Origin: JBGPLJ01 sp035644395
GTDB taxonomy: Bacteria; Pseudomonadota; Gammaproteobacteria; Steroidobacterales; Steroidobacteraceae
Length of the DNA: 64,000 nt
Direction of reading: 5' to 3'
NCBI GenBank assembly: GCA_035644395.1
Contig: DASQOR010000086.1
Coordinates: 1-64,000 of the forward strand
Each line of letters begins with the position of its first letter. Position 1 is the first letter of the stretch. Shown one piece after another: positions 35,255-42,954 of the stretch. Below the pieces are notes generated by a model. It worked only from the letters and a program-made list of their open reading frames with translations. It was not told where the DNA came from and searched no databases. A program made the position numbers and the translations under genes.

Positions 35255-35260
35255 TAGAAT
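35255..35260 (+). promoter_or_regulatory. Candidate -10 element for prfC with GC-rich discriminator
   Basis: TAGAAT followed by CCGCGCCGCC, ending right at the prfC ATG (35271). No good -35 is present; part of the upstream sequence is the family C palindrome arm. If used, the mRNA would be almost leaderless. Confidence 0.3.
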
Positions 35261-35270
35261 CCGCGCCGCC

Positions 35271-36866
35271 ATGACGACCCAGCCGGAAGAAATCTCCCGC
35301 CGCCGCACGTTCGCGATCATTTCGCATCCGGACGCCGGCAAGACCACGCTCACGGAAAAGCTGCTGCTTTTTGGCGGTGCGATCCAGATGGCGGGCACGG
35401 TGAAGGGCCGCAAGGCGACCCGGCATGCGACGTCGGACTGGATGCGCCTCGAGCAGCAGCGCGGGATTTCCGTCACCTCGTCCGTCATGCAGTTCCCGTA
35501 CAAGGGGCGCGTCGTGAATCTCCTCGACACGCCCGGCCACGAGGACTTTTCCGAAGACACTTATCGCACGCTGACGGCGGTCGACTCCGCACTCATGGTC
35601 ATCGACTGTGCGAAGGGCGTCGAGGAACGCACGATCAAGCTCATGGAAGTGTGCCGGCTGCGTGATACGCCGATCATGACCTTCATCAACAAGCTCGACC
35701 GCGACGGCCGCGAACCGATCGAGCTCCTCGATGAAATCGAGAACGTGCTCAAGGTCCGCTGTGCGCCCGTCACCTGGCCGATCGGCATGGGACGGGACCT
35801 CAAGGGCATCTACCACCTGATCGAAGACCGCATCTACGTGTACGTCGCGGGTGAAAAGGGACGGGCCGGCGAGCATCGCGTCATCGACCATCTCGATTCA
35901 GGCGCGGCGCATGAGCTGCTCGGCGACCGCGCCGATGCCTTGCGGGCAGAGATCGAGCTGGTGCAGGGAGCGACCGCCGTGTTCGACCGCGCCGACTACC
36001 TGGCAGGCCGCCAGACGCCGGTGTTCTTCGGTTCGGCCATCAACAATTTCGGCGTCGATGAACTGCTGACGGCGTTCGTCGAGCATTCCCCGGGTCCGCT
36101 GCCGCGCGCCGCGACCGAACGGGCCGTCGAGCCGCTCGAGGAGAAGCTCTCCGGCTTCGTCTTCAAGATCCAGGCGAACATGGATCCGGGCCACCGTGAC
36201 CGCATCGCCTTCATGCGGCTCTGTTCGGGCCGCTATCAGCGCGGCATGCGCCTCTTTCACGTGCGCGAGGACAAGGAGACGCGGATCTCGGACGCGCTGA
36301 CCTTCATGGCCGCGGAACGCCTGCAGGCGGAATTCGCCTACGCGGGCGACATCATCGGCCTGCACAACCACGGCACGATCAACATCGGCGACACGTTCAC
36401 CGAAGGCGAGCATCTCACCTTCACCGGCGTGCCCAACTTTGCGCCCGAACTCTTCCGCCGCGCCGTGCTGAAGGATCCCCTGCGGATGAAGGCGCTCGGC
36501 AAGGGTCTCGACCAGCTTTGCGAAGAGGGCGCGACGCAGCTCTTCCGGCCGCTGCGCAACAACGATCTCATCCTCGGGGCGATCGGGCAGCTGCAGTTCG
36601 AGGTCGTCGCGTTCCGCCTGCAGGACGAATACAACGTGCACTGCGTGTTCGAGGACATCAACGTCTTCACCGCGCGCTGGATCGCGTGCGAGGACGACAA
36701 GCGCCTCGGCGAATTCCGGGCGAAGGCCTACGAGCACCTCGCGATCGATCACAGCGGCGCGCTCGTCTACCTCGCGCCGTCGCGAGTGAATCTGCAGCTG
36801 ACGCGCGAGCGCTGGCCGGAGATCGATTTCCGCGAAACCCGCGATCACCTGGCGCGCGCCGCGTGA
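35271..36866 (+). CDS. prfC: Peptide chain release factor 3
   Basis: 531 residues. Translational GTPase that recycles RF1 and RF2 from the ribosome. G1 SHPDAGKTTLTEKLL, G2 region RGISVTSSVMQF, G3 DTPGHEDFSEDTY, G4 NKLDRDGRE. The EF-G-like domain 2 and RF3-specific LRNNDLILGAIGQLQFEV follow. The TGA stop overlaps the MFS start as GTGA. Confidence 0.98.
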   Translation: MTTQPEEISRRRTFAIISHPDAGKTTLTEKLLLFGGAIQMAGTVKGRKATRHATSDWMRLEQQRGISVTSSVMQFPYKGRVVNLLDTPGHEDFSEDTYRTLTAVDSALMVIDCAKGVEERTIKLMEVCRLRDTPIMTFINKLDRDGREPIELLDEIENVLKVRCAPVTWPIGMGRDLKGIYHLIEDRIYVYVAGEKGRAGEHRVIDHLDSGAAHELLGDRADALRAEIELVQGATAVFDRADYLAGRQTPVFFGSAINNFGVDELLTAFVEHSPGPLPRAATERAVEPLEEKLSGFVFKIQANMDPGHRDRIAFMRLCSGRYQRGMRLFHVREDKETRISDALTFMAAERLQAEFAYAGDIIGLHNHGTINIGDTFTEGEHLTFTGVPNFAPELFRRAVLKDPLRMKALGKGLDQLCEEGATQLFRPLRNNDLILGAIGQLQFEVVAFRLQDEYNVHCVFEDINVFTARWIACEDDKRLGEFRAKAYEHLAIDHSGALVYLAPSRVNLQLTRERWPEIDFRETRDHLARAA

Positions 36867-38152
36867 CGGCGTCCTCGGCCAACGCGGGGGGCAAGCGCTC
36901 GATCCTCCTGCGCCGGCCCGTCCTCGCCTGGGCGCTCTGCGACTGGGCGAACTCCGCCTTTGCGACGACCATCATGGCCGGCTTCTTTCCGACCTTCTTC
37001 AAGCTCTACTGGAGCGCAGGCACCGACGTCACCGAGAGCACCTTCCGCCTGGGGCTTGCGAACGGCGTCGGCAGTTTCATCGTTGCCCTGGGCGCACCGC
37101 TGGTCGGCGCCATCGCCGACAAGGGCGGTGCCCGCGTCCGGCTGCTGGCGCTTTTCACCGTGCTCGGCGCCGCGATGACCTCCGCGATGTACCTGGTGGG
37201 CCGCGGTGAGTGGCAGATGGCGGTGGCGCTCTACGTCGTCGCCTCGCTCGGCTTCTGGGGCGGCAACCAGTTCTACGATTCGCTCATCGTCGATGTGTCC
37301 GAGGAAAGGGAATTCGACCTGGTGTCGGGCTATGGCTACGCGCTCGGCTATCTCGGCGGCGGGCTGCTGTTCGCCGTGAACCTCGTCATGTACAAGTCCC
37401 CGCAGTCGTTCGGCCTGGCCGATGGGGCCGCGGCGGTCCACATGTCCTTCGTGACGGTCGGCGTCTGGTGGCTCCTCTTCACGATTCCCGCCGTGCTCTT
37501 CGTGAAGGAAACGAAACCTGCGCATCCGCGGCACGGCTGGAAGGCGGCGCTCGAGGGCTGGCGCGAACTCACCGCGACCTTGAGTGCGATCCGCAAGTAC
37601 CGCGACCTCACGCTCTTCCTGGTCGCGTACTGGTTCTACATCGACGGCGTCAATACCGTCATCAAGATGGCGATCGACTACGGGCTGTCGCTGGGCCTCG
37701 AATCGAAGAGCCTGCTCATGGCGCTCCTCGTCACGCAGTTCGTCGCTTTCCCCGCGGCGCTGGCGTTCGGATGGTTCGGCGGCAGGTTCGGCGCGCGCAC
37801 CGGCATCCTCATCGCAATCGCGGTGTATGTCTGCCTTACCTTCGGCGCGTACTTCGTCGGCAGCGAGCGCGACTTCCTGGTGCTCGCCATCGTCGTGGGT
37901 CTCGTGCAGGGCGGTATCCAGTCGCTCTCGCGCTCGCTCTATGGACGGCTCGTGCCGGAAGGAAAATCGGGCGAGTTCTTCGGCTTCTACAACATGATGG
38001 GCAAGTTCGCCGCGGTCCTCGGGCCGACGCTCACGGGCGTGGTCGCCTACGCGACGCACGATCCGCGCATCGGCATCATGTCGATCTCGCTGCTCTTCGC
38101 GACCGGCGGCGTGCTGCTGCTGCGCGTGAAATCGGTGCCCGGGGTGCTATAG
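36863..38152 (+). CDS. MFS transporter, UMF1/Atg22-like family
   Basis: 429 residues from a GTG coupled to prfC. About 12 membrane segments. Family-typical text: LAWALCDWANSAFATTIMAGFFPTFF split by normal length, GFWGGNQFYDSLIVDVS, VSGYGYALGYLGGG, QGGIQSLSRSLYGRLVPE and EFFGFYNMMGKFAAVLGP. Members are predicted solute or amino acid permeases; the substrate is not known. It converges on mtfA with a 6-base overlap. Confidence 0.9.
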   Translation: MTASSANAGGKRSILLRRPVLAWALCDWANSAFATTIMAGFFPTFFKLYWSAGTDVTESTFRLGLANGVGSFIVALGAPLVGAIADKGGARVRLLALFTVLGAAMTSAMYLVGRGEWQMAVALYVVASLGFWGGNQFYDSLIVDVSEEREFDLVSGYGYALGYLGGGLLFAVNLVMYKSPQSFGLADGAAAVHMSFVTVGVWWLLFTIPAVLFVKETKPAHPRHGWKAALEGWRELTATLSAIRKYRDLTLFLVAYWFYIDGVNTVIKMAIDYGLSLGLESKSLLMALLVTQFVAFPAALAFGWFGGRFGARTGILIAIAVYVCLTFGAYFVGSERDFLVLAIVVGLVQGGIQSLSRSLYGRLVPEGKSGEFFGFYNMMGKFAAVLGPTLTGVVAYATHDPRIGIMSISLLFATGGVLLLRVKSVPGVL

Positions 38153-38971
38153 CCATCCGGCCGGATCGAGCTGGTAGAAGCGCGCCAGTTCCTCGTAGAG
38201 CGCCGGATCCTCGGCCCTGAGGCCGGCTGACTGCTCGAAGAAAGTTTCGGTCGCCACCGCGAAGAACTCCGCTTCATCCTCGAGCGCGTATTCGTCGATC
38301 ACGGTGCCGCGCCCGCCGCGCACCCGATGCCACATGCGCGAATACGCCGAGCGCATGACCTGCGACCAGCGCTGGTAGTCGCGCTTCGCGGCAAGGAGCG
38401 GGGCGCCGTTGCCGGCGCCGTCCTCGAAGTCGAGGTAGTGCGCGAACTCGTGCAGCACGACATTCGCGGACTCGACCTGGACGCTGCCGGTCTGCGCGAC
38501 GTCCGCCCAGGAGAGGATGATGCGCCCGGTGCTCGAGGCCTGGCCGACGAGCTCCCGATGCTCCTCCGTGACGACGCCGGCCTCGTCGACGTCACGCTCG
38601 GGAACGAGGAAGGCCGCGGGATAGATGAGGATGGTCTCGAGAGCGTCATAGACATCGTCCTCGCGATTCAGGATGAGAAGGCAGGCCTGGGTCGCGATCG
38701 CGAGCTTCATCGTCTGCGTCACTTCAACCCCCGCGCAACCGACGAAGGATTTCTCCGCGGCGAACACGGCTATCAGCGATTCAAGCCGGGGCCTGAGCGG
38801 CGGCGGCACCCGGCAATAGAGCGGCGCGTGCGTCTCGAGCAGCGGGCGCCAGGCCGCCCGGAAGCCGTGCTTGCGCAAATGCGCGCGCTTGCGGGCGCGC
38901 CACCAGGGCAGGCCGAGCTGGACGCCGAGCACGCAGGCGAGCACGGCGAGCACCGCGACGAGCGCTGTCAC
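38147..38971 (-). CDS. mtfA: MtfA-type zinc metallopeptidase (M90)
   Basis: 274 residues from a GTG overlapping the transglutaminase stop. The zinc site HEFAHYLDFEDG (HExxH plus downstream Asp/Glu) lies near residues 173-184, with a second conserved DEYALEDEAEFFAVATETFF segment supplying a ligand. E. coli MtfA is a peptidase that also titrates the Mlc repressor and so affects ptsG. Residues 1-24 are hydrophobic, suggesting an N-terminal membrane anchor. It is the last gene of the MoxR-DUF58-transglutaminase operon. Confidence 0.9.
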   Translation of the reverse strand: MTALVAVLAVLACVLGVQLGLPWWRARKRAHLRKHGFRAAWRPLLETHAPLYCRVPPPLRPRLESLIAVFAAEKSFVGCAGVEVTQTMKLAIATQACLLILNREDDVYDALETILIYPAAFLVPERDVDEAGVVTEEHRELVGQASSTGRIILSWADVAQTGSVQVESANVVLHEFAHYLDFEDGAGNGAPLLAAKRDYQRWSQVMRSAYSRMWHRVRGGRGTVIDEYALEDEAEFFAVATETFFEQSAGLRAEDPALYEELARFYQLDPAGWL

Positions 38972-40938
38972 GCGGAGCCCGGGCTGCGATCGAAGGCGCG
39001 GGCAAGCCCGGCAAGTGCCTGCATGTCCGGCGCTTGCGCCGGCGCGAGATAGCGGGCCTGCACGAACGCTTCGATGAACGCGTCGGTCGCGCCGGCCGAT
39101 CCCGGCAGCGACTCCTTCAGCCGCGCGCCAAAATCGACAGGCCCTTCGCTGGCGCGGCGCGCGGCGCCCCGGCGAGCCGCCTCGCGGCAGAAGCGATCGT
39201 AGATGGCGGTCAACGGCTCACGCCGCCGTGGCAGCAGCTCGCGGCGCAAGGCGTACGTGATCCACGCCAGGAATACGGCGAATCCGCCCGTCAGCATGAG
39301 GCCGAGCGTGCGCCAGTCCGGATCGGGAATGCCGAGTCGTTCGAACAGGGCGCGTTGCTCGAGGCGGTCGAATTCCACGACGCGATCGCGCCACCAGGTA
39401 TTCGCGGCGTCCCACGCGAAGCGCATCTCGCGCAGCCAGGCGGCCGCGCCCAGCCAGCGGTCCTCGTCGGTGGCGACTTCGCCGAAATTGCCGCCAAGAC
39501 CCTCGAGCCGCTCCGGCGCTACGACCGCGGTCGGGTCGACGCGCTGCCAGCCGCTGCCGTCGAGCCAGATTTCGCTCCAGGCATGCGCATCGGATTGCGC
39601 GATGTACCAGTAGCCGCCGACGCGATTGTAGAGGCCGCCCTGATAGCCCGTCACGACGCGCGCCGGGATGCCGGCGGCGCGCATCAGCGTCGTGAAAGCG
39701 GACGCAAAGTGCCCGCAGAATCCGCGGCGCGTGTTGAAGAGAAAATCGTCGATCGAATCGAGATCGAGCAGCGGCGGCGTCAGCGTATAGCTGAAGCCCT
39801 GCCGCGCGAAGAGCCTGAGCACGGCCTGCACGTACGCCCGATCGTCGGCATTCGCCGCGCGTAACTCAGCCGCAAGCGCGATGGAGCGCGGGTTGCGCCC
39901 GGGCGGCAGCTGCGTGTCGCGACGCCGGACACTGAGCGGGATGCTCCCACTCGATGAGTGCCGGGTGTACGAGGCGAGCTCGAAGCTCTCCGTCTGGGTG
40001 ACGGGCCGCGACAACTGCAGCTGCGAGTCGAAGGTCTGGAAAATGTCGGGATCGGCCGGCCACGCCGCGGGTTGATCGAGCGCGAACAGCCAGTTGCGGT
40101 TGTTCGGTTCGAGCATCACGCGATATTCGTAGCGCGGGCCCGCGAATTGGGGCGCAAGACCCGGGAGAAAGGCGCCGCGCGCACGCCGCCAGGTATAGCC
40201 GTCGAAGTCATGCAGGACCGGTCCGCGCCAGTAGCGCTCGACGGCCGGCGGCGCCGGCCCGCGAAATCGCACGCGAAACGCCGGTGCATCGGAGAGCGAC
40301 AGGTCGGAAATACCGCCCGGACTCATTTCATCGGAGAGTCCGCTCGTCGCCCCCGATGAGTTCGGCAGCGCCCAGAGTGGCCCGGCCAGCCGCGGGAAGA
40401 GGCAGAAGAGGAGTGCGGCGAGCGGCAGCGCGTGCAGCAGCATTCGCCCGCTCAGCGCGAAGGCGCGCCGCCATGCAAGGACTCCGCCCGTGCGGGTGAC
40501 GGCAGCGAGGGCCGCGACGGCGAGCCACGTGGCCGCCGCGTAGTAGGGCGCGAACAAGAGACTCGAGTCGCGCAGGATCGCGGCGAGCAGCAGGAAGCAG
40601 CCGATGAGAATCAGGAGCACGTAGTCGCGCAGGATCCGCGTCTCCAGGAGTTTGAGTGCCGCCATCAAGGCCAGGAGCGCGCTGCCCGCCTCGAGCCCGT
40701 TGACGGTTCGATAGCTCGCGAGCACCCCGGCCAGCGCGAGCACGGCGCCGAGCAATCGCAGCAGCCGGCCGGGCAGCGGCCGCTGGCGGATGGCGATGAC
40801 GAGGCGCCACAACGCCGTGGCAGCGATGGCGGCGGTGATCCAGGGCGGCAGGTGCAGGACGTGCGGAAGGAGGCCCGCGGCAAGTGCAGCCAGCGTCCAG
40901 CGCACGCGACTCAACGACTCCCGCGGCGGCTCCGTCAT
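38968..40938 (-). CDS. TgpA-like membrane transglutaminase
   Basis: 656 residues. About five or six N-terminal membrane segments (to about 190), a periplasmic transglutaminase-like domain and one more membrane segment near 580. The Cys-His-Asp triad is in RRGFCGHFASAFTTLMRAAG (Cys near 404), SDAHAWSEIWL (His near 449) and WQRVDPTAV (Asp near 468). It resembles Pseudomonas TgpA, which is essential for growth; the substrate is unknown. ATGA overlap with DUF58 and GTGA overlap with mtfA make coupled translation likely. Confidence 0.9.
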   Translation of the reverse strand: MTEPPRESLSRVRWTLAALAAGLLPHVLHLPPWITAAIAATALWRLVIAIRQRPLPGRLLRLLGAVLALAGVLASYRTVNGLEAGSALLALMAALKLLETRILRDYVLLILIGCFLLLAAILRDSSLLFAPYYAAATWLAVAALAAVTRTGGVLAWRRAFALSGRMLLHALPLAALLFCLFPRLAGPLWALPNSSGATSGLSDEMSPGGISDLSLSDAPAFRVRFRGPAPPAVERYWRGPVLHDFDGYTWRRARGAFLPGLAPQFAGPRYEYRVMLEPNNRNWLFALDQPAAWPADPDIFQTFDSQLQLSRPVTQTESFELASYTRHSSSGSIPLSVRRRDTQLPPGRNPRSIALAAELRAANADDRAYVQAVLRLFARQGFSYTLTPPLLDLDSIDDFLFNTRRGFCGHFASAFTTLMRAAGIPARVVTGYQGGLYNRVGGYWYIAQSDAHAWSEIWLDGSGWQRVDPTAVVAPERLEGLGGNFGEVATDEDRWLGAAAWLREMRFAWDAANTWWRDRVVEFDRLEQRALFERLGIPDPDWRTLGLMLTGGFAVFLAWITYALRRELLPRRREPLTAIYDRFCREAARRGAARRASEGPVDFGARLKESLPGSAGATDAFIEAFVQARYLAPAQAPDMQALAGLARAFDRSPGSA

Positions 40939-41882
40939 GGCGGCCGGCTCTCCAGAGGATCGCCGTGCAGCGCGAGCGCCTGCAGGCATCGCCCGCGCTG
41001 GACCGGGCCGATGCCCATGTCGACCCGCACGCCGGGAAGCACGAGCGCATAGGCATCGGACGCGCGTTCCGCGTCGATCACCCAGCGCGTCATCTGGCTC
41101 AAGCGCGCCTCGACGTCGTTGCCGGGTGTCTGCTCCCAGTCGAAGTAAAGCCAGCGCCGCGCCGCGCCGCTGTACTCCTTCGACAGCAGCAGCCCGCTTC
41201 GGGCGTACGCCTTCCAGCTGACACTGCGGGGCGAGTCCCCCTTGCGGTACTCGCGCAGGCCCGCGAAATCCTCATCGCCCCCGCTCGGCGCGTCGTGGCG
41301 ACCGGTCGAGGACGGTTCGATCAGCGGCGGCGGCGCGCTGCCTTCGGGCCGCGGGTACGCGATGTACTCGGCGCAGTCGTAGGCCCAGGCCCAGGCGCGA
41401 AAAAGGCGTAGCGGAAAGCGTGTGGCGAGCGCGAGGCGTGCGACGCGATTGCGGCCGCGGTGCGCAGCGACGATCGGCAAGTCGCAGGATTTGCGTTCGC
41501 CGGGCGCAAGCGATACGCAGACGCCCTCGGCCTGGCCGGCCTGCAGCTCGACGTCGAGCCGCTCGAGCGTCGATGCGTTGCGCAGCTCCAGCCGAAGCTT
41601 GCCGGCGTCGCCTGCGAATACCGGCGCAGCCTCGACACCGACGAGTTCGAGGCCCGTGAGGTTGCGATGGCAGTAGTGCATCGCGACGATGCCGAGAGAT
41701 CCCAGCATGAAGGCGAGCGCGAGCGCGATGTTGTTGTTGTAGTTGAGGCCGGCGAGCAGCATGCCGAGCAGAATTGCCGCGTACAGGAGGCCGAAGCCGG
41801 TGGGCAGGATGTAGACGCGGCGGCGGTGAAATTCCAGCGGCAATCGGTCGGTGCCGTTGCGCCTGATCGACCAGCTGCGCAT
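40935..41882 (-). CDS. DUF58 domain protein
   Basis: About 315 residues from the ATG of MRSWSIRRNGTDR. Two membrane segments (FGLLYAAILLGMLLAGLNY and ALALAFMLGSLGIV) are followed by a beta-rich region and the DUF58 core GLREYRKGDSPRSVSWKAYA. DUF58 proteins go with MoxR ATPases, probably as scaffold partners with a von Willebrand-like fold. The frame stays open upstream through a palindrome to a TTG at 41960, but that stretch (KIDLSPFS) is repeat-encoded; a TTG at 41906 is an alternative start. ATGA-coupled to the transglutaminase. Confidence 0.87.
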   Translation of the reverse strand: MRSWSIRRNGTDRLPLEFHRRRVYILPTGFGLLYAAILLGMLLAGLNYNNNIALALAFMLGSLGIVAMHYCHRNLTGLELVGVEAAPVFAGDAGKLRLELRNASTLERLDVELQAGQAEGVCVSLAPGERKSCDLPIVAAHRGRNRVARLALATRFPLRLFRAWAWAYDCAEYIAYPRPEGSAPPPLIEPSSTGRHDAPSGGDEDFAGLREYRKGDSPRSVSWKAYARSGLLLSKEYSGAARRWLYFDWEQTPGNDVEARLSQMTRWVIDAERASDAYALVLPGVRVDMGIGPVQRGRCLQALALHGDPLESRPP

Positions 41883-41909
41883 GCGGCGGTCGAAGGCCTC
41901 GCGCAACCG

Positions 41910-41997
41910 CGAAAAAGGGGACAGATCTATTTTTCCTCGGGGCCGCTTTATTGTAGGCAAGTTCGTCTCTGGAAAAATAAATCTGTCCCCTTTTTCG
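41910..41997. repeat. REP-like palindrome, family D (GGGGACAGATTTATTTTT type)
   Basis: Arms 41910-41936 and 41971-41997 match at 26 of 27 positions around a 34-base loop. The arm GAAAAAGGGGACAGATTTAT is a motif I associate with REP elements of RAYT transposases in many beta- and gammaproteobacteria. It lies directly against the moxR stop (41998-42000) and covers the 5' edge of the DUF58 gene. Confidence 0.85.
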
Positions 41998-42945
41998 TCA
42001 AGGGACCGGTACGTTGTCGATCACCCAGCGCCCGATCGCCGATGAGGAGAAGTTCGAAGTCTCATCGCGCGCGCGCAGCCGATGACCGATGACGGCCGGC
42101 AGGACGGCCTGTACGTCCTCGGGCAGTACGCCCGGCCGGCCATGCAGGAGCGCCCAGCTCTGCGCCGCCCGGACGATCGCAATGGCCGCGCGGGGCGAAA
42201 GTCCGACCGCGATGCGCGTTGCCGCCCGCGTGAAGGCGACGATCTGCTGCACGTAATCGAGGAGGGCATCGGAGGTCCGGATCCAGGTCACCGCATCCTG
42301 GAGCGCGAGCAGCTGCCCGAGCGGCAGCGCGGCTTCCAGGTTCGGCAGGAGTTCCCGGCGGTCCCGCCCCATCAGGAGCTCGCGCTCGAGCGCCGCCGCG
42401 GGGTATCCGAGTTCGACGCGCATGAAGAACCGGTCGAGCTGCGATTCGGGCAGCTGGAAGGTGCCGATCTGGTACGACGGATTCTGCGTCGCGACGACGA
42501 AGAACGGCTTCGGCAACGGATAGGTTGTGCCGTCCGCGGTGACCTGGTGCTCCTCCATCGCTTCGAGGAGGGCGCTCTGCGCCTTCGGCGTCGCGCGGTT
42601 CACCTCGTCGGCGAGCACGAGTTGCGCGAACACCGGGCCCTTGTGGAAATTGAAGCGCTGCGTGTCGCGATCGTAGATCGAGACGCCGACGATGTCCGCG
42701 GGCAGCAGGTCGCTCGTGAACTGGATTCTCTGGTAGGAGAGCCCGAGCACCCGTGCGAGCGCGTGGGCAAGGGTCGTCTTGCCGACGCCCGGTATGTCCT
42801 CGATCAGCAGGTGGCCACGCGCCAGCAGGCAGGCAAGGGCAAGCCGGACCTCGCGGTCCTTGCCGAGAATGACCCGATTGACGGCGGCGAGCGCGCCTTC
42901 CATCTGCTGCCGGCCGTTGCGGGCGAGTTTCTCGGCCTCATCCAT
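41998..42945 (-). CDS. MoxR family AAA+ ATPase
   Basis: 315 residues. Walker A EDIPGVGKTTLAHALA, Walker B LVLADEVNRATPKAQSALLEAMEE, sensor 1 VVATQNP, and QLPESQLDRFFMRVELGYP, all MoxR. MoxR ATPases act as chaperones for assembly of partner complexes with VWA or DUF58 proteins. It begins the operon MoxR-DUF58-transglutaminase-MtfA; the family D palindrome sits between it and DUF58 and could lower or separate downstream expression. Confidence 0.94.
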   Translation of the reverse strand: MDEAEKLARNGRQQMEGALAAVNRVILGKDREVRLALACLLARGHLLIEDIPGVGKTTLAHALARVLGLSYQRIQFTSDLLPADIVGVSIYDRDTQRFNFHKGPVFAQLVLADEVNRATPKAQSALLEAMEEHQVTADGTTYPLPKPFFVVATQNPSYQIGTFQLPESQLDRFFMRVELGYPAAALERELLMGRDRRELLPNLEAALPLGQLLALQDAVTWIRTSDALLDYVQQIVAFTRAATRIAVGLSPRAAIAIVRAAQSWALLHGRPGVLPEDVQAVLPAVIGHRLRARDETSNFSSSAIGRWVIDNVPVP

Positions 42946-42954
42946 GGGCCGATC

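Noticed and set aside
41882..41960. DUF58 start at TTG 41960
   Set aside because: Those codons are the loop and arm of a dispersed repeat and do not match family N-termini.
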